Assembly (NCBI GenBank): GCA_018398815.1 | Contig: CM031618.1 | Location: forward strand, 48,025,797 to 48,038,296 | Direction: 5' to 3' | Source of the DNA: Conus ventricosus | Lineage: Eukaryota > Mollusca > Gastropoda > Neogastropoda > Conidae | DNA: 12,500 nt | Shown here: positions 1 through 8,840 of the stretch, one piece after another | How positions within the stretch are numbered: the stretch's first letter is position 1 | Layout of the letters: every line of letters begins with the position of its first letter | Notes under the pieces: model-generated | What the model saw: the letters and a program-made list of their open reading frames with translations, nothing else | What the model was told of the DNA's origin: nothing | Database searches by the model: none | Translations under genes and position numbers: made by a program

Positions 1-104
1 TCGAGCAGAATAAAATAAAAAGTTGGCGTACAGTTCTGCCTACAGTAATTTGACAGGGACTAATCCATTTGCAGGTAATTTTCAGAAAAAAAGGTTCATT
101 TAAA

Positions 105-532
105 GAAAACATGATACAGTTCTGACCTGACATACATAAAACTATACTTTTTCTTAAGGAAAATGAATAAACAATACCCCCAAAATACTTTGTCAATTTT
201 TTTTATTAATTTGTGACCAGAAAATTTTTTTTTTAATTTTTTTTAAAGAAAAAGAAAAAGTCATCATTATTTCTTATTGTTGGGTTAGGAAAGCATAGTT
301 TCTGCATACAAATGTGTCAGTTCAACAAAAGATGTTAGAATAACAAAAACACAACCACACAGCCTACCTTACGTCTTTCACATGAAAAATATTGCCTTTT
401 CAACCGTAAAGCCACTTTTTTTTCAAAAAACAATGGGCGTATATTTAGAAAAAAAATCATGAGCTTAGTTCTGATCTGACATGCATAAAAGTATATATTT
501 TCTGAAAGAAAAACAAATGGACAATACCCCCC
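105..532. repeat. Imperfect direct duplication, copies at about 105-181 and 453-532
   Basis: Both copies share, in order, a TTTA-A-rich lead, an atgat/atgag word, agttctga-ctgacat-cataaaa, a TATA/TTTTCT word, and an ending caatacccc followed by more C. The offset is about 350 bases with scattered substitutions. In the first copy the terminal C run is 5 long. In the second it has grown into the long C tract at 527-550. This looks like an old segmental duplication within the AT-rich flank. Confidence 0.7.
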
Positions 533-585
533 TCCCCCCCCCCCCCCCCCAAAAAAAAAAATATATATATATATATTTTTTTTTC
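527..585. repeat. Compound low-complexity tract: poly-C, poly-A, (TA)n, poly-T
   Basis: A C run broken by a single T (527-550) is followed directly by about 11 A, then about eight TA units, then about 10 T. Four simple tracts abut with no unique base between them. Such junctions are prone to slippage, and the exact lengths in an assembly are doubtful. Confidence 0.95.
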
Positions 586-1427
586 TTCAATGAAAAAGAC
601 TTGATTTTGTGAAAAATACAAACAACAACAACAACAAAAATATACATATATATAAGAAAAAAGAAAAGCAAAAGAAAATACTGCTAATATTCTATGCTAC
701 AAGTACAACACAGACTAACGAAAACTTCAGAAGCGCTGCTTGGTGTGCCAGATCTTGAAGCAGGGGACAACACACAGGCCGGGTTGGCTGGGGCATTTCT
801 CACAGTAAAATGAACTGTCAGTTCGCTTCCCCCCATTGGAGCAAACCTGGCACCGCTTCTGCATCAGTCGGTTGGCTTCGTTGCGGGGGCAGCGTGCTGG
901 AAAATGCCGTTCAAAGAGACAAACAGAATCATCCGTCCACAACCTGACCAGGTGGTGGCAGGCACTGATTTTCATAAGCAGTTCTTGGATCACTTCTAAC
1001 TGGAACTGCAAAAATCCATTTTCTTGCTGCCAGACTGTTTCTGGTGCACCAAGAAGGAGTGGAGCACACTGTTCTGGATAAGATGCATCAACATCTTCTT
1101 GTACCACCGGAAGGATTTCCAGGTGGCACTGTAGGGTTGGAGCATTATATCCGCTTTGTCTACGGTGCCCATCTTGGAGTTGTAGTCCACCACACATTTT
1201 GGCTTGACCACGTTACGCTGGCGGCGTTGGACTGTGGTGGTGCCTTGGTTATGCATGGTGGACATCAGGTACACTGGTTTGCTGGACATCCACTTGATGA
1301 ACAGCAGCTGATCAGACCGCCGGGCCTCCAGGTCCTCTTTGTTCTTGACCTCCAGTGTACAGATGGCAGGGGCACACGGTTCTCACGTACCGTGCCACAG
1401 CACACAGTTCTATGGTTGTAGAGGTAC

Positions 1428-1493
1428 CTGAAACACACACACATGACCAACATTCAGTCATGGTTTTTATTCACATACACACAAACGTAAGCA

Positions 1494-1570
<77 letters not shown>

Positions 1571-1780
1571 ACGTACAAGTTGATGCCAGAGTACCACTTG
1601 TTCATGAACAGCCAGTATCCTTTATCCAGCAGATCTGCCATATATGATAAAGTGAAAATGAAGGTGAAAATGTTACTTACTTGTACAAGTTGATGCCAGA
1701 GTACCACTTGTCCATGCAATTACAAAAACTGGGGTGAAGGAATACGAAACAGTGAAAATGAAGGTGAAAATGTTACTTAC
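1428..1780 (-). other. Spliceosomal intron inside the piggyBac pseudogene
   Basis: On the minus strand exon 1 ends ...TTT TAC AA, followed by GTAAGTAAC (donor, plus 1775-1780 read in reverse). Exon 2 begins after TGTGTTTCAG at 1428 with GTACCTCTACAACC. Joining them gives a phase-2 junction, SGINFY-K-YLYNHRTVC. This restores the expected piggyBac order, in which YLYN..T..CGTVREN follows the second catalytic Asp region. The intron is 353 bases and contains the CA microsatellite and two partial copies of the exon 1 end. Splice sites are inferred from sequence only. Confidence 0.78.
1496..1564. repeat. (CA)n microsatellite, about 34 units
   Basis: This is an uninterrupted AC/CA run in the piggyBac intron, with short interrupted CA words on both sides. 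On the minus strand it is a TG run upstream of the inferred acceptor. The open frames reading through it (His-Thr or Cys-Val strings) are artefacts. Confidence 0.98.
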
Positions 1781-1856
1781 TTGTAAAAGTTGATGCCAGA
1801 GTACCACTTGTCCATGAACAGCCGGTATCCTTTATCCAGCAGATCTGCCATCATGA
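1573..1856 (-). repeat. Triplicated exon 1 end / splice-donor segment
   Basis: Three tandem copies share the word tgatgccagagtaccacttg, starting at 1581, 1691 and 1791 (spacings 110 and 100). The outermost copy (about 1771-1856) is the true exon end, coding ADLLDKGYRLFMDKWYSGINFYK. The middle copy (about 1651-1716) keeps the GTAAGT donor and its intronic flank (gtgaaaatgaaggtgaaaat) but only the last 12 or so codons. The third (about 1573-1650) keeps about 23 codons, with MNKWYSG in place of MDKWYSG, and has lost the donor to the CA repeat. Confidence 0.9.
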
Positions 1857-3008
1857 AGACAACTATCTTCTCAGAGGCACTCAGGTGTTGTGCATCAGGA
1901 GGTAGCTGCAGATCAATGTTGAAGAAGGGGTCCTGTTTCCCTTTGTAGATGTGCAGCTTGTAGGTGTAGCCAGAGTCCTCACACAGGTGAAAGAGCTTGA
2001 TGCCAAAGCAGGCTCTTTTGAGGGGAATATATTGCTTGAAGATCAGCTGCCCTTTGTACAACAGCAGAGATTCATTCACAGCAATAAACTTGTCTGGCTT
2101 GTAGACAGACTGAAAGTTGTCCTGGAGATGGTCAATCACAGGCCTAACCTTGTACAGTCTGTCACGGCGTGGGTCATTGCCAGCTGGTTCATTTTCATTG
2201 TCATTGCAATGGAGGATTCTCATCAAGAGTGGAAGTATGTTTGTGTTCAGCAAAGCATGCTTTGACAAATAGGACTCAATGGAAGGTTTCCTGACAATGC
2301 CTGAAAGCAGTGTGACCCAAGAATTGTTCCATCTCTGGCATGTTGGTCTCACTCCAAGTGGAAAATCTAGAATATTATTTTCACTGTTGTGGTCTGGCCT
2401 ACATTTGCTGGATGGTCTGCTGTGCATATCTCTTTGTTTCTGTAACTACTTTGTCAATTAGTTCACCTGTTATAAACAGAGAAAAATAGTCCACGCATCT
2501 GTTCCCTTGTGGTTGGGTTTTTAGGTCGGGATTGCCGTCGAAATTAGGCAGAGTTGGCTGGAATCCATCAGCTGACGAAATATCAACATTGGCGAACACA
2601 CCGCCACGCTGCCTGCCCCTCCCCCCTCTCATCCCACCTCGTACTCCCCATCGCTCGCTACGCTGTACTCTACCACGTCTTCTCCCCCTACCCTAGCTAC
2701 CCCCTCCCTCTAGCTGGTCTCTCTTCATCTTCACTGTCGCTGCTTGGCGTGCTCACTGACCTCTCTCTTTCTGACTCGCTTCGCTCGTCTGCAACTGTGT
2801 CGAAGTCAGTTCTGGTCTGGGGGTCGATCGTCGCTTGAGACGGAAAATCCTCATCTTCTTCGCCTTCTTCTAACGAATCACTCGAAAGTAATTCATCATC
2901 ACTTTCTTCCTCCAGTAATCTTTCTAATTCAAGCGAAGCAGATGCTGCATCTATAAGGCGACGTCGTTTTGTGCTCAATCTGTTGGTACTCGGACCTGGT
3001 GTCGCCAT

Positions 3009-3589
3009 TTTAGCATTGCGCAGGAAAGATGTGCTGTATACGCCGAGGGTCACCCACTTAGATCGCTTGAAAACTACACTTTGCGATGACGAAACGGGTG
3101 TCTAACTATTATTAAAAAAACTCTACGGAGGTTCACGATTCAAGTTCGGAAAGTTTCGTCAGGCCCGAGTATCGTTCGGATTTTCACGTTGTTTTACGAA
3201 TGACCGCCGTTGTGCATCGGCAGTATGGCAGCGTAGCATACAGGAGTTTACCGCAGTACAGCTACGGCTTTATGGCAGCGTATGGCGGGATACAAAAAAC
3301 GGTCATACACACAAAACTCCACTCTCTTTCTTGGGTAGATGGGATTAATCCTTGCCTGTCTATACAGAGTGTCTGCAGGAGTATCAGCCTGCATACGCGT
3401 GAGAGGAAGAAGTCCAAACATCCATCTACATTTGACAAATATGGTGCTCATCCATTAAAGACCCCTCAGTATGAACAAATTTGGGCGCTGATTCTCAAGC
3501 AGATCCAGCCTAGAGAAAAGAGGCTTTTTTTTAATCGTCTTGAGGTTTATATCATGAAAAGTTCCAGCAGCTCAACCTTTCATAGTCAC
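3009..3589. other. Upstream flank of the piggyBac copy; no gene supportable
   Basis: This lies 5' of the transposase start and probably includes its leader or promoter. A short word tatggcagcgta recurs at about 3223 and 3271. An open frame on the plus strand at 3200-3604 resembles nothing I recognise and overlaps the start of the endonuclease remnant in another frame, so I do not call it a gene. No convincing piggyBac terminal inverted repeat with TTAA was found. Confidence 0.5.
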
Positions 3590-4110
3590 GTACAGGAATG
3601 CTGAAAGTGTCTGGAAGAGAACAGAACTTGGACATAATCTGCATCGAATGAAATTCAGTGACTGTTCCATTTAAGGAAAACACTTAAAAGGCTTTGAATC
3701 TTTCAAGACTATCAAGCTTTGTGATACGTTAAAAACAAAGAAGCACAAGAGGAATGCTGACACTTGTTCGAACAATGTCAATGATGGCTTTGTTGACACC
3801 CCATGGACGGCCCTAGGTATCAGTTGATTTCAATCCAGTCAAAATCACGAAACCCCTCTCATATGACACCATCAAAATGCTGGTTTCCAGCCTTGTAGTG
3901 GTAGGTGATTTCAACAACCACTCACAGAACTTTGGGTGTGAGCCATGAGCTGTCGACATGAAGAGGTGAACTTACAGAAGGGTGGGGTGGGGATCCTCCT
4001 ATAAAGTGACAGTGACTGCACATCCATTTACATCAGTTTATGGTACACCTCTGCTACCCATGATCCTGTTTTGTTCACAGATGACAGACATCAAAATCAG
4101 AACCATAATA
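3590..4110 (+). pseudogene. Non-LTR retrotransposon endonuclease (EEP/APE-like) remnant
   Basis: Conserved pieces of an apurinic-endonuclease-like domain occur in the right order but in shifting frames. NAESVWKRTELGHNLHR starts at 3597 (family pattern WNAEGV.KK..EL...L). KGFESFKTIK follows a TAA stop near 3673. GMLTLVR lies at 3751-3771 (pattern GGILTLVRN). KPLSYDTIKMLVSS leads into LVVVGDFNNHSQNFGCEP at 3892-3945 (the GDFN motif), followed by TGA. WYTSATHDPVLFTDDRHQ starts at 4041. The element nicks target DNA before reverse transcription, which is family knowledge. This copy has at least three stops and two frame changes and is inactive. No reverse transcriptase follows it, so it is a 5' fragment. 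It differs from the element at 4995-6827 and lies in the opposite orientation. Confidence 0.78.
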
Positions 4111-4771
4111 AGCTTTACTTACCAGTAAAACGTAAACATACATTTTTATAAGGTGAACAAAGGCAGAATCAGAATCATAATGTCATGACCTTTCCTCCCG
4201 GCTGGCAATCCTTATTATCGCCGTTGTATACAAGTACTGAAAACAAACATAATGAATGGTCTTCTAAAACAGTTTGAAATGGTTTATGAACAGTCATGTG
4301 ATGCTGTTGTAGATTTTCTCCCGAAAAAACGACCATTGTATTTCTGTGACTATAACAAAGGTGTCTAAAAGGTCAGAATAATCTGCTTCTTTGTATTCTG
4401 AGCGTTATTTTGATTTCCCTTTGTGTTTTAGTATCTGCCATTCTCTGTTTCAAGATCAGGACAAGAGATTCTAATGTTGTTCAGTGGTTGCTTTTAAAAT
4501 TTTATGTTTTGCTTAGTTCTGTTTTAGTTTCTGGGTGAGGAGACTGCAGGCGGAAATAGAAACACATTTTCAAACGTATCTGAAATAAACAGTAACCAAG
4601 TGGGGTATGTTTTGCTCCCATAAGGAAACCTAACACAGAGTAACGTTTATTCAAGACTGGCACAGCCTTTTAAACTTGAATAAAGTCAGACAAATACATA
4701 GACGAACAATCTAATAGTGGGGGAAAAAACAAGCGCAGGCCAACAACTGAACTGTCTGGCAAAGATTTGGA
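4111..4771. other. Gene-free interval
   Basis: Moderately AT-rich sequence with stops in all frames at short intervals. I see no recognisable domain, RNA or repeat. It may contain the eroded remainder of the element before it, but nothing in the translation supports that. Confidence 0.5.
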
Positions 4772-4994
4772 CTTGAGGGGAGGGGGAGAGGGGAGGGGGG
4801 AGGGGAGTTTGAAGATGGAGAAACTAGGAAAATTAAATTTAAATTTAAAAAAAAAAAGAGAAAAAAGTTACAGATATGAAAACTCTTCTCTAGCTGCAAA
4901 AGAGGTTTTCATATCTGTAACTTTTTTTTTTTTTAATTTCATTTTCCTAGTTTCTCCATCTTCAAACTCCCCTCCCCTCTCCCCTCCCCTCAAG
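4772..4994. repeat. Near-perfect palindrome (long inverted repeat), about 223 bases
   Basis: The left arm 4772-4893 and right arm 4894-4994 are reverse complements, centred on AGCT at 4892-4895. From the outside in they pair CTTGAGGGGAGGGG, GTTTGAAGATGGAGAAACTAG, an AT-rich tract and GTTACAGATATGAAAAC. The arms differ in length (122 versus 101) because the left arm has extra AAATTT units and extra G-rich bases. There is essentially no spacer. The right end abuts the reverse transcriptase fragment, where the protein stops matching right after LREEQAG. The palindrome could be a foldback-type insertion or the product of a hairpin-mediated rearrangement. Confidence 0.95.
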
Positions 4995-6827
4995 CCTGCC
5001 TGTTCTTCCCGAAGTGTCTGGTCAAGGGCGGTCTTCAATCTCTCTAGGATGATTCTTGTCAATACTTTCCCTGGAGGGACAGCAGCATGATTCCTCTCCA
5101 GTTGTTGCAGGGTGACAGGTCCCCTTTCTTCGGCAGCTTTACAAGGTGGCCTTTTTTCCAGTCTGCTAGCACTCTCTCCTGTTCCCAGATCTTGTGTAGG
5201 AGTGGGTGTAGCATCTCAGTCGAAGTCTGGAAGTCTGCCTTTAGTGCTTCGGGTGGTATGCCATCAGGACCCGCTGCCTTGCCTGACTTGAGGAACTTGA
5301 TAGCTTTGGTGATCTCTGTCTTGGCTGGGGGTTGGTATTGATATCAAGGAGCTTGGTCGGTGGTGGATGTCAGGTGGGGCTGGTGGTGCAGGTCTGTTGT
5401 ATTTCCTTGAAGTGCTCAGCCCATCTTGCTGTCTGGTTTTCGTTGCCTGAGATGGCATTTCCGTTCTTGTCCTTGATGGGGCGACTGGGATTTCTGGTCT
5501 TGCCAGAGAGTGTTCTGGCGATCTCGTATAGTCGCTTCATGTTTCTTTTGCCCGCTGCAGTCTCTGTTTCTTCAGTCAGCTCCTCGATGAAGTTTCTCTT
5601 GTCTTTTCTTGCACTTCTTTTCACTTGTTGGTTTGTCTCCCAGTAGCTTGCTAGTAGTTTTTGCTTCTTTTCTTGATCTTGTGTCTGGTTGATCTTGTCT
5701 TTCAGATGTTTTCTGCCTGTTATCAGTGTCCATGTCTCCATTGTTAACCATTCTTTATGTTTCCTTGCTTCTTCCCTAGGAGTGTTTTGCATGTTGTCTT
5801 CCAGACCTCTCGCACGCTGTGTCATTCTCTTCAACTGTTTCCTCTGACAGTAGGGAAAGCGCACTGAACTTGTTCCTAAGCTCTACCTTGAATTCTTCTG
5901 CTTTTTCTTTTTCTTTTAGGCTGTGTACATTAAACTTGTACGACGGCCGTCTGCCTGGTTAGTGTAGGCTTTCAGTTTGGTCTTGAGTACTGCCACAACC
6001 AGATGGTGATCTGATGCTGCGTCCACTCCGCAACTCGCCCTGACATCATGCAGGCTCCGCCTCCACTTTCTGCCGATGGTAATGTGGTCAATCTGGTTCT
6101 CGGTCTTGCCATCTTGGGAAATCCATGTGGTCTTGTGAATGGTCTTATGGGAAAATTGAATGCCTCTGATCACCAGGTCGTTGAAGGTACAGAACTCTGT
6201 GAAGAGGTCACCATTTTCATTCTGCTCTCCAACACCGTGTCTACCCATGATGAGTTCTCTGTCTGTGTTGTCTGATCCCACACTTTTGTATTCAGGTCGC
6301 CCATGAGGATCTTCAGTCTCTCCTTGGTGTTTTGTCTAGGGTTGCTTGGATTTCCTCATAGAATTCTTCTTTGACCTCTATATCTGCTGTGTTTGTAGGA
6401 GCGTAGCATTGTAGGATTGTGACTTTCCTGCCCTCTGAGTTGAATCTTGCAGTGAGAATCCTTGATGACACTGATTCTCAGGACAGCAGTGCCCGCGTTG
6501 CCTTGGTGTCAACATCAGCGCTACTCAGTGCATGTGTGGCTGGCCTTCTTCCTGTCCAGAGTAGATGATGGTGTCTCTGCTCGTAAGTCTTGTCTGTCCT
6601 GTTCCTGTCCATCTTTTCTTGCACAGGCCAAGTATCTTCAGATTGTATCTACGCATCTCTCTACTCACTTGAGCACTTTTTCCGGTCTCATACAGGGTTC
6701 TGATGTTCCAGGTCCCTATCCTGGTCTTGGTGTTGGTTGTCAGAAGAGTAGTCGGCGCACTGGCTTCCCGATGGCTTTCACCAGCCCGCGTCATGGGCTC
6801 TACCAGAGAGGACTCTTCCTCAACCAT
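4995..6827 (-). pseudogene. Non-LTR retrotransposon: endonuclease plus partial reverse transcriptase
   Basis: Read on the minus strand from MVEEES at 6827. The endonuclease begins TKTRIGTWNIRTLYETGKSA and continues REMRRYNLKILGL, then VTILQCYAPTNT, ILMGDLN (the GDFN-type motif) and MGRHGVGEQNENGDLF. TWISQDGKTENQIDHITIGRKWRRS and SDHHLVV, which carries the catalytic His, complete it. A basic linker follows (5370-5864, ending RWAEHFKEIQQ), then the start of the reverse transcriptase: KAIKFLKSGKAAGPDG, VLADWKKGHLVKLPKKGDL, NNWRGIMLLS, RIILERLKTAL and LREEQAG. The match stops there, so the polymerase core with YxDD is missing. Frame changes occur near 6500-6525, near 6290 and near 5380, with a stop near 6490. 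Mollusc relatives are often annotated as craniofacial development protein 2-like, which is recollection. The exact clade is not decided. Confidence 0.93.
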
Positions 6828-6990
6828 GTTATTTCAGATATTGTTGTTGTGGTTCCTGTAACAGGCTAGTTTTTACAGGATCGGGTTGTTAGCCCAATTC
6901 AAACCCCCAGTCTGGAGGGCCAGTGAGTGCTATTCGTCTGCTCTCTACCCTTTGACCCATCTGGCTTTGGTGACCCTACCAGGAGACGGA
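6828..6990 (-). other. Probable 5' leader of the non-LTR element
   Basis: On the minus strand this reads GGTAGGGTCACCAAAGCCAG, then a G-rich word, then AGGAACCACAACAACAATAT just before the start codon region. It is continuous with the endonuclease frame and has no competing gene. Such elements carry an internal promoter here, but no specific promoter motif is identifiable. The 5' boundary is a guess, because non-LTR elements lack terminal repeats. Confidence 0.5.
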
Positions 6991-7084
6991 TCTGCCACCA
7001 GCACAGCTCTCAGGGTCAAAAAGACATGCAAGCCCCAAAGCCAGTAAACAGTGAGTTTAAGTCGGTAACTCAGCGTCCCAGTGA

Positions 7085-7465
7085 GGGTGTGAGAGAATTG
7101 TCTCCCCGCATGAACAGAGCCTCTGGAGACCTGGTCTGGAGGCAGACCAGAGAGAAGATGTTGCTTATAATGAAAGGATGCCAGGTCTCACAGCTGAACA
7201 ACAGTTAATCGCAGAAGCAGCACAGGGAGAGAGTGCACCAAGAGCCAGAAATGAATTTCTAAATGTCCATGACCAGGCCATTAGCTGGACTGAACGGGAT
7301 GAGTCTGGGATTGGTGCAAGCAGTATAAGCCATCCTTCAGTACATAAAGCTGTTGACATGTTGGCTGAAAATGTAGTTCTTACACCACGATCGGCTGAAA
7401 ACTTAGTTCTCACATCACTCTCACAGCCGTTAGAGAACAAACCAGGAGAGCTCAATGGCAATTAG
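7085..7465 (+). CDS. Open frame of unknown identity, possible exon or element ORF
   Basis: The frame is open from just after a TGA near 7082 to TAG at 7463-7465. The first ATG is at 7178 (MPGLTAEQQLIAEAAQ), giving 95 codons. The composition looks protein-like: Glu, Ala and Ser rich, mixed hydrophobic residues and no low-complexity tract. A 10-residue direct repeat occurs (AENVVLTPRS then AENLVLTSLS), encoded by a 30-base tandem duplication at about 7361-7420. I recognise no domain. It begins about 90 bases from the probable 5' end of the non-LTR element and could belong to that element's flank or to another element. Chance cannot be excluded. Confidence 0.3.
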   Translation, partial: GCERIVSPHEQSLWRPGLEADQREDVAYNERMPGLTAEQQLIAEAAQGESAPRARNEFLNVHDQAISWTERDESGIGASSISHPSVHKAVDMLAENVVLTPRSAENLVLTSLSQPLENKPGELNGN

Positions 7466-7789
7466 GCATCTAGTCAGGGAAAAGAAACTCGGGTCCAAGG
7501 CAAACACTAGGATATATCTTTGGACAGACACTGGAGAAGTATGGTTCATCTGAAACAAAGACTTTGATTTCAGTGTAACAGGTCATGTCTCTAAGCAAGA
7601 GTTTGTCAGGAAAAAATAGGTTCGTATGAAGCGAAGTTGCGTTACATGAACATTTACTCAAGACTCACCAAATAGGGTACTGCACAATGGCGACTATCAA
7701 CATTACGGATTGGAAGGTTCGGGTGTTAGATGACAGAGTTCACATGTGACTCTGATGTCAGGAAAAAAGAAAGTTTTATGAGGTTATAT
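7466..7789. other. Gene-free interval
   Basis: I see no coding, RNA or repeat signal. The sequence leads into the 38-bp minisatellite at its right end. Confidence 0.5.
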
Positions 7790-8204
7790 GACACCAGAGG
7801 TCGCTTTGCACTTTACAACAGGGATTTTGACACAGAGGTCGCTTTGCACTTTACAACAGGGTTTTTGACACAAGGTCGCTTTGCACTTTACAACAGGGAT
7901 TTTGACACAGAGGTTGCTTTGCACTTTACAACAGGGTTTTTGCCACAGAGGTCGCTTTAGACTTTACAACAGGGTTTTTGACACAGAAGTCGCTTTGGAC
8001 TTTACAACAGGGTTTTTGACACAGAGGTTGCTTTGCACTTTACAACAGGGATTTTGACACAGAGTTGATTTGCACTTTACAACAGGGTTTTTGACACAGA
8101 AGTCGCTCTGCACTTTACAACAGGGTGTTTGACACAGAGGTCGCTTTGCACTTTAGAACAGGGTTTTTGACACAGAGGTCACTTTGCACTTTAAAACAGG
8201 GTGT
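7790..8204. repeat. 38-bp minisatellite array A, about 11 copies
   Basis: The unit starts gacacagaggtcgctttgca and continues ctttacaacagggttttt. Copies vary at a few sites (aggtcg/aggttg/aagtcg, gggttttt/gggatttt) and by single-base indels. The last copy ends ttaaaacagggtgtc. The unit is not a multiple of three, and the open frame at 7730-7960 simply reads through it. The same unit occurs again at 9563-9732. Confidence 0.97.
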
Positions 8205-8425
8205 CAAGGGAACAAAACCTCTCACAAAAGGCCTTAATCGCTTAGAGGCAAAGAATGCCATGATTGGTAGAGAAATAAGTAATGGGCCGATTAGCAAATA
8301 CGCCCTCACCTAGCACACACGGTCGACTTTTGGCAAGGAGGTCGAAGTGGTCAGGTGACAGATGGCACCCAAGGTAATAAGGACCCTCCCGAGTGCAACC
8401 TTCCCGATGGTGAAAGGGAGGGGAA
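8205..8425 (+). other. Possible internal 3' end of an LTR retrotransposon, with polypurine tract
   Basis: The segment ends in gaaagggaggggaa (8412-8425), an all-purine tract directly followed by TGTAACCA. This is the arrangement of a polypurine tract priming plus-strand synthesis next to a 3' LTR. The bases between 8205 and 8411 show no recognisable gag, pol or integrase residue. The reading depends on the tract and its position only. Confidence 0.45.
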
Positions 8426-8830
8426 TGTAACCACTAGGACCTCAAAGCATCGAGTGGGCGTTAAATACTCAGTCAGCTGTGGTTGCTTTGTAAACAGTCC
8501 TTGAAGAGCAGGAGTCTTGGGCTCGTTCAGTGGTATTGCCATGGGGCACTGTGTTGATACTTTGTCAGGCTGATTGAATGCATGTGGACGTTGTTGTTGT
8601 AGCTGTCTCCGGGATAATTACTGTGTTAAAGTGGCCCCAGAGTCGGCGGGAAATTTCGATGTCCATCTGGTGCCAAGTGGTTGTTTGCTAATCAGTTAGG
8701 TAGGGGTGTGTGTAAATGCTGATGTGTGGAGAATGTAGCGAAAGGAGAATCCAGTGTACTTGTGAACAAGGTGATAGAGAAGCAAACAAGGACAAAGGCA
8801 TGGCCCAACGGAAATCCTTTGTGTCCATCC

Positions 8831-8840
8831 CTATATACAC
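8831..8840 (+). promoter_or_regulatory. TATA-like element in the candidate LTR
   Basis: CTATATACAC lies about 405 bases into the LTR-like segment, upstream of a purine-rich stretch. Position and sequence fit an LTR promoter, but the call rests on this motif alone. Confidence 0.3.

Larger units (their letters stand above)
1..720. other. AT-rich gene-free flank of the piggyBac copy
   Basis: No coding region is supportable here. The stretch is dominated by A and T runs, and short open frames in it translate to low-complexity Phe/Lys/Tyr strings. It lies downstream of the transposase stop codon (minus strand), so part of it should be 3' untranslated or terminal sequence of the piggyBac element. 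I searched for a TTAA target flanked by CCC/GGG-type terminal repeats, which is known for the family, and did not find a convincing one. The element end may lie outside the window or be eroded. Confidence 0.6.
727..3008 (-). pseudogene. piggyBac transposase (PGBD4-like), two exons, degraded
   Basis: This is a DDE transposase remnant for cut-and-paste transposition. I chose the start at 3008 (MATPGPSTNR), inside a longer open frame, because an acidic Ser/Glu/Asp-rich N-terminus typical of the family follows. Then come an Arg/Gly-rich linker, YFSLFITGELIDKVV, RLYKVRPVIDHL, ESLLLYKGQLIFKQYIP, FGIKLFHLCEDSGYTY, ADLLDKGYRLFMDKWYSG, CGTVRENR, YLMSTMHN and MGTVDKADIML. A C-terminal Cys-rich finger follows (RCQVC, YCEKCP, CVVPCFKIWH). 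Placed end to end the parts total about 640 codons, normal for the family. Damage seen: TAG at 2697-2699 with a frame change; TAG 2399-2401, TGA 2381-2383 and TAA 2375-2377 in one frame; frame changes near 2313-2318, near 1380 and in the A run at 1010-1014. The first catalytic Asp is Asn (VNESLLLYKG). The second (FMDKWYSG) and third (VDKAD) are present. It cannot encode an active enzyme. Confidence 0.94.

Noticed and set aside
836..1421. Plus-strand open frames over the piggyBac 3' half
   Set aside because: The minus strand carries the recognised transposase blocks here. The plus frames are shadows without family similarity.
3009..3350. piggyBac terminal inverted repeat with TTAA target
   Set aside because: Candidates such as GGGATTAATCC near 3342 lack a matching partner at the other end and a clean TTAA flank.
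3200..3604. Plus-strand open frame of 134 codons
   Set aside because: No recognisable domain, and its end overlaps the endonuclease remnant in a different frame. Not supported as a gene.
4767..5090. Open frames crossing the palindrome
   Set aside because: They read low-complexity Gly/Arg/Lys or Phe/Pro strings created by the G/A-rich and A/T-rich arms.
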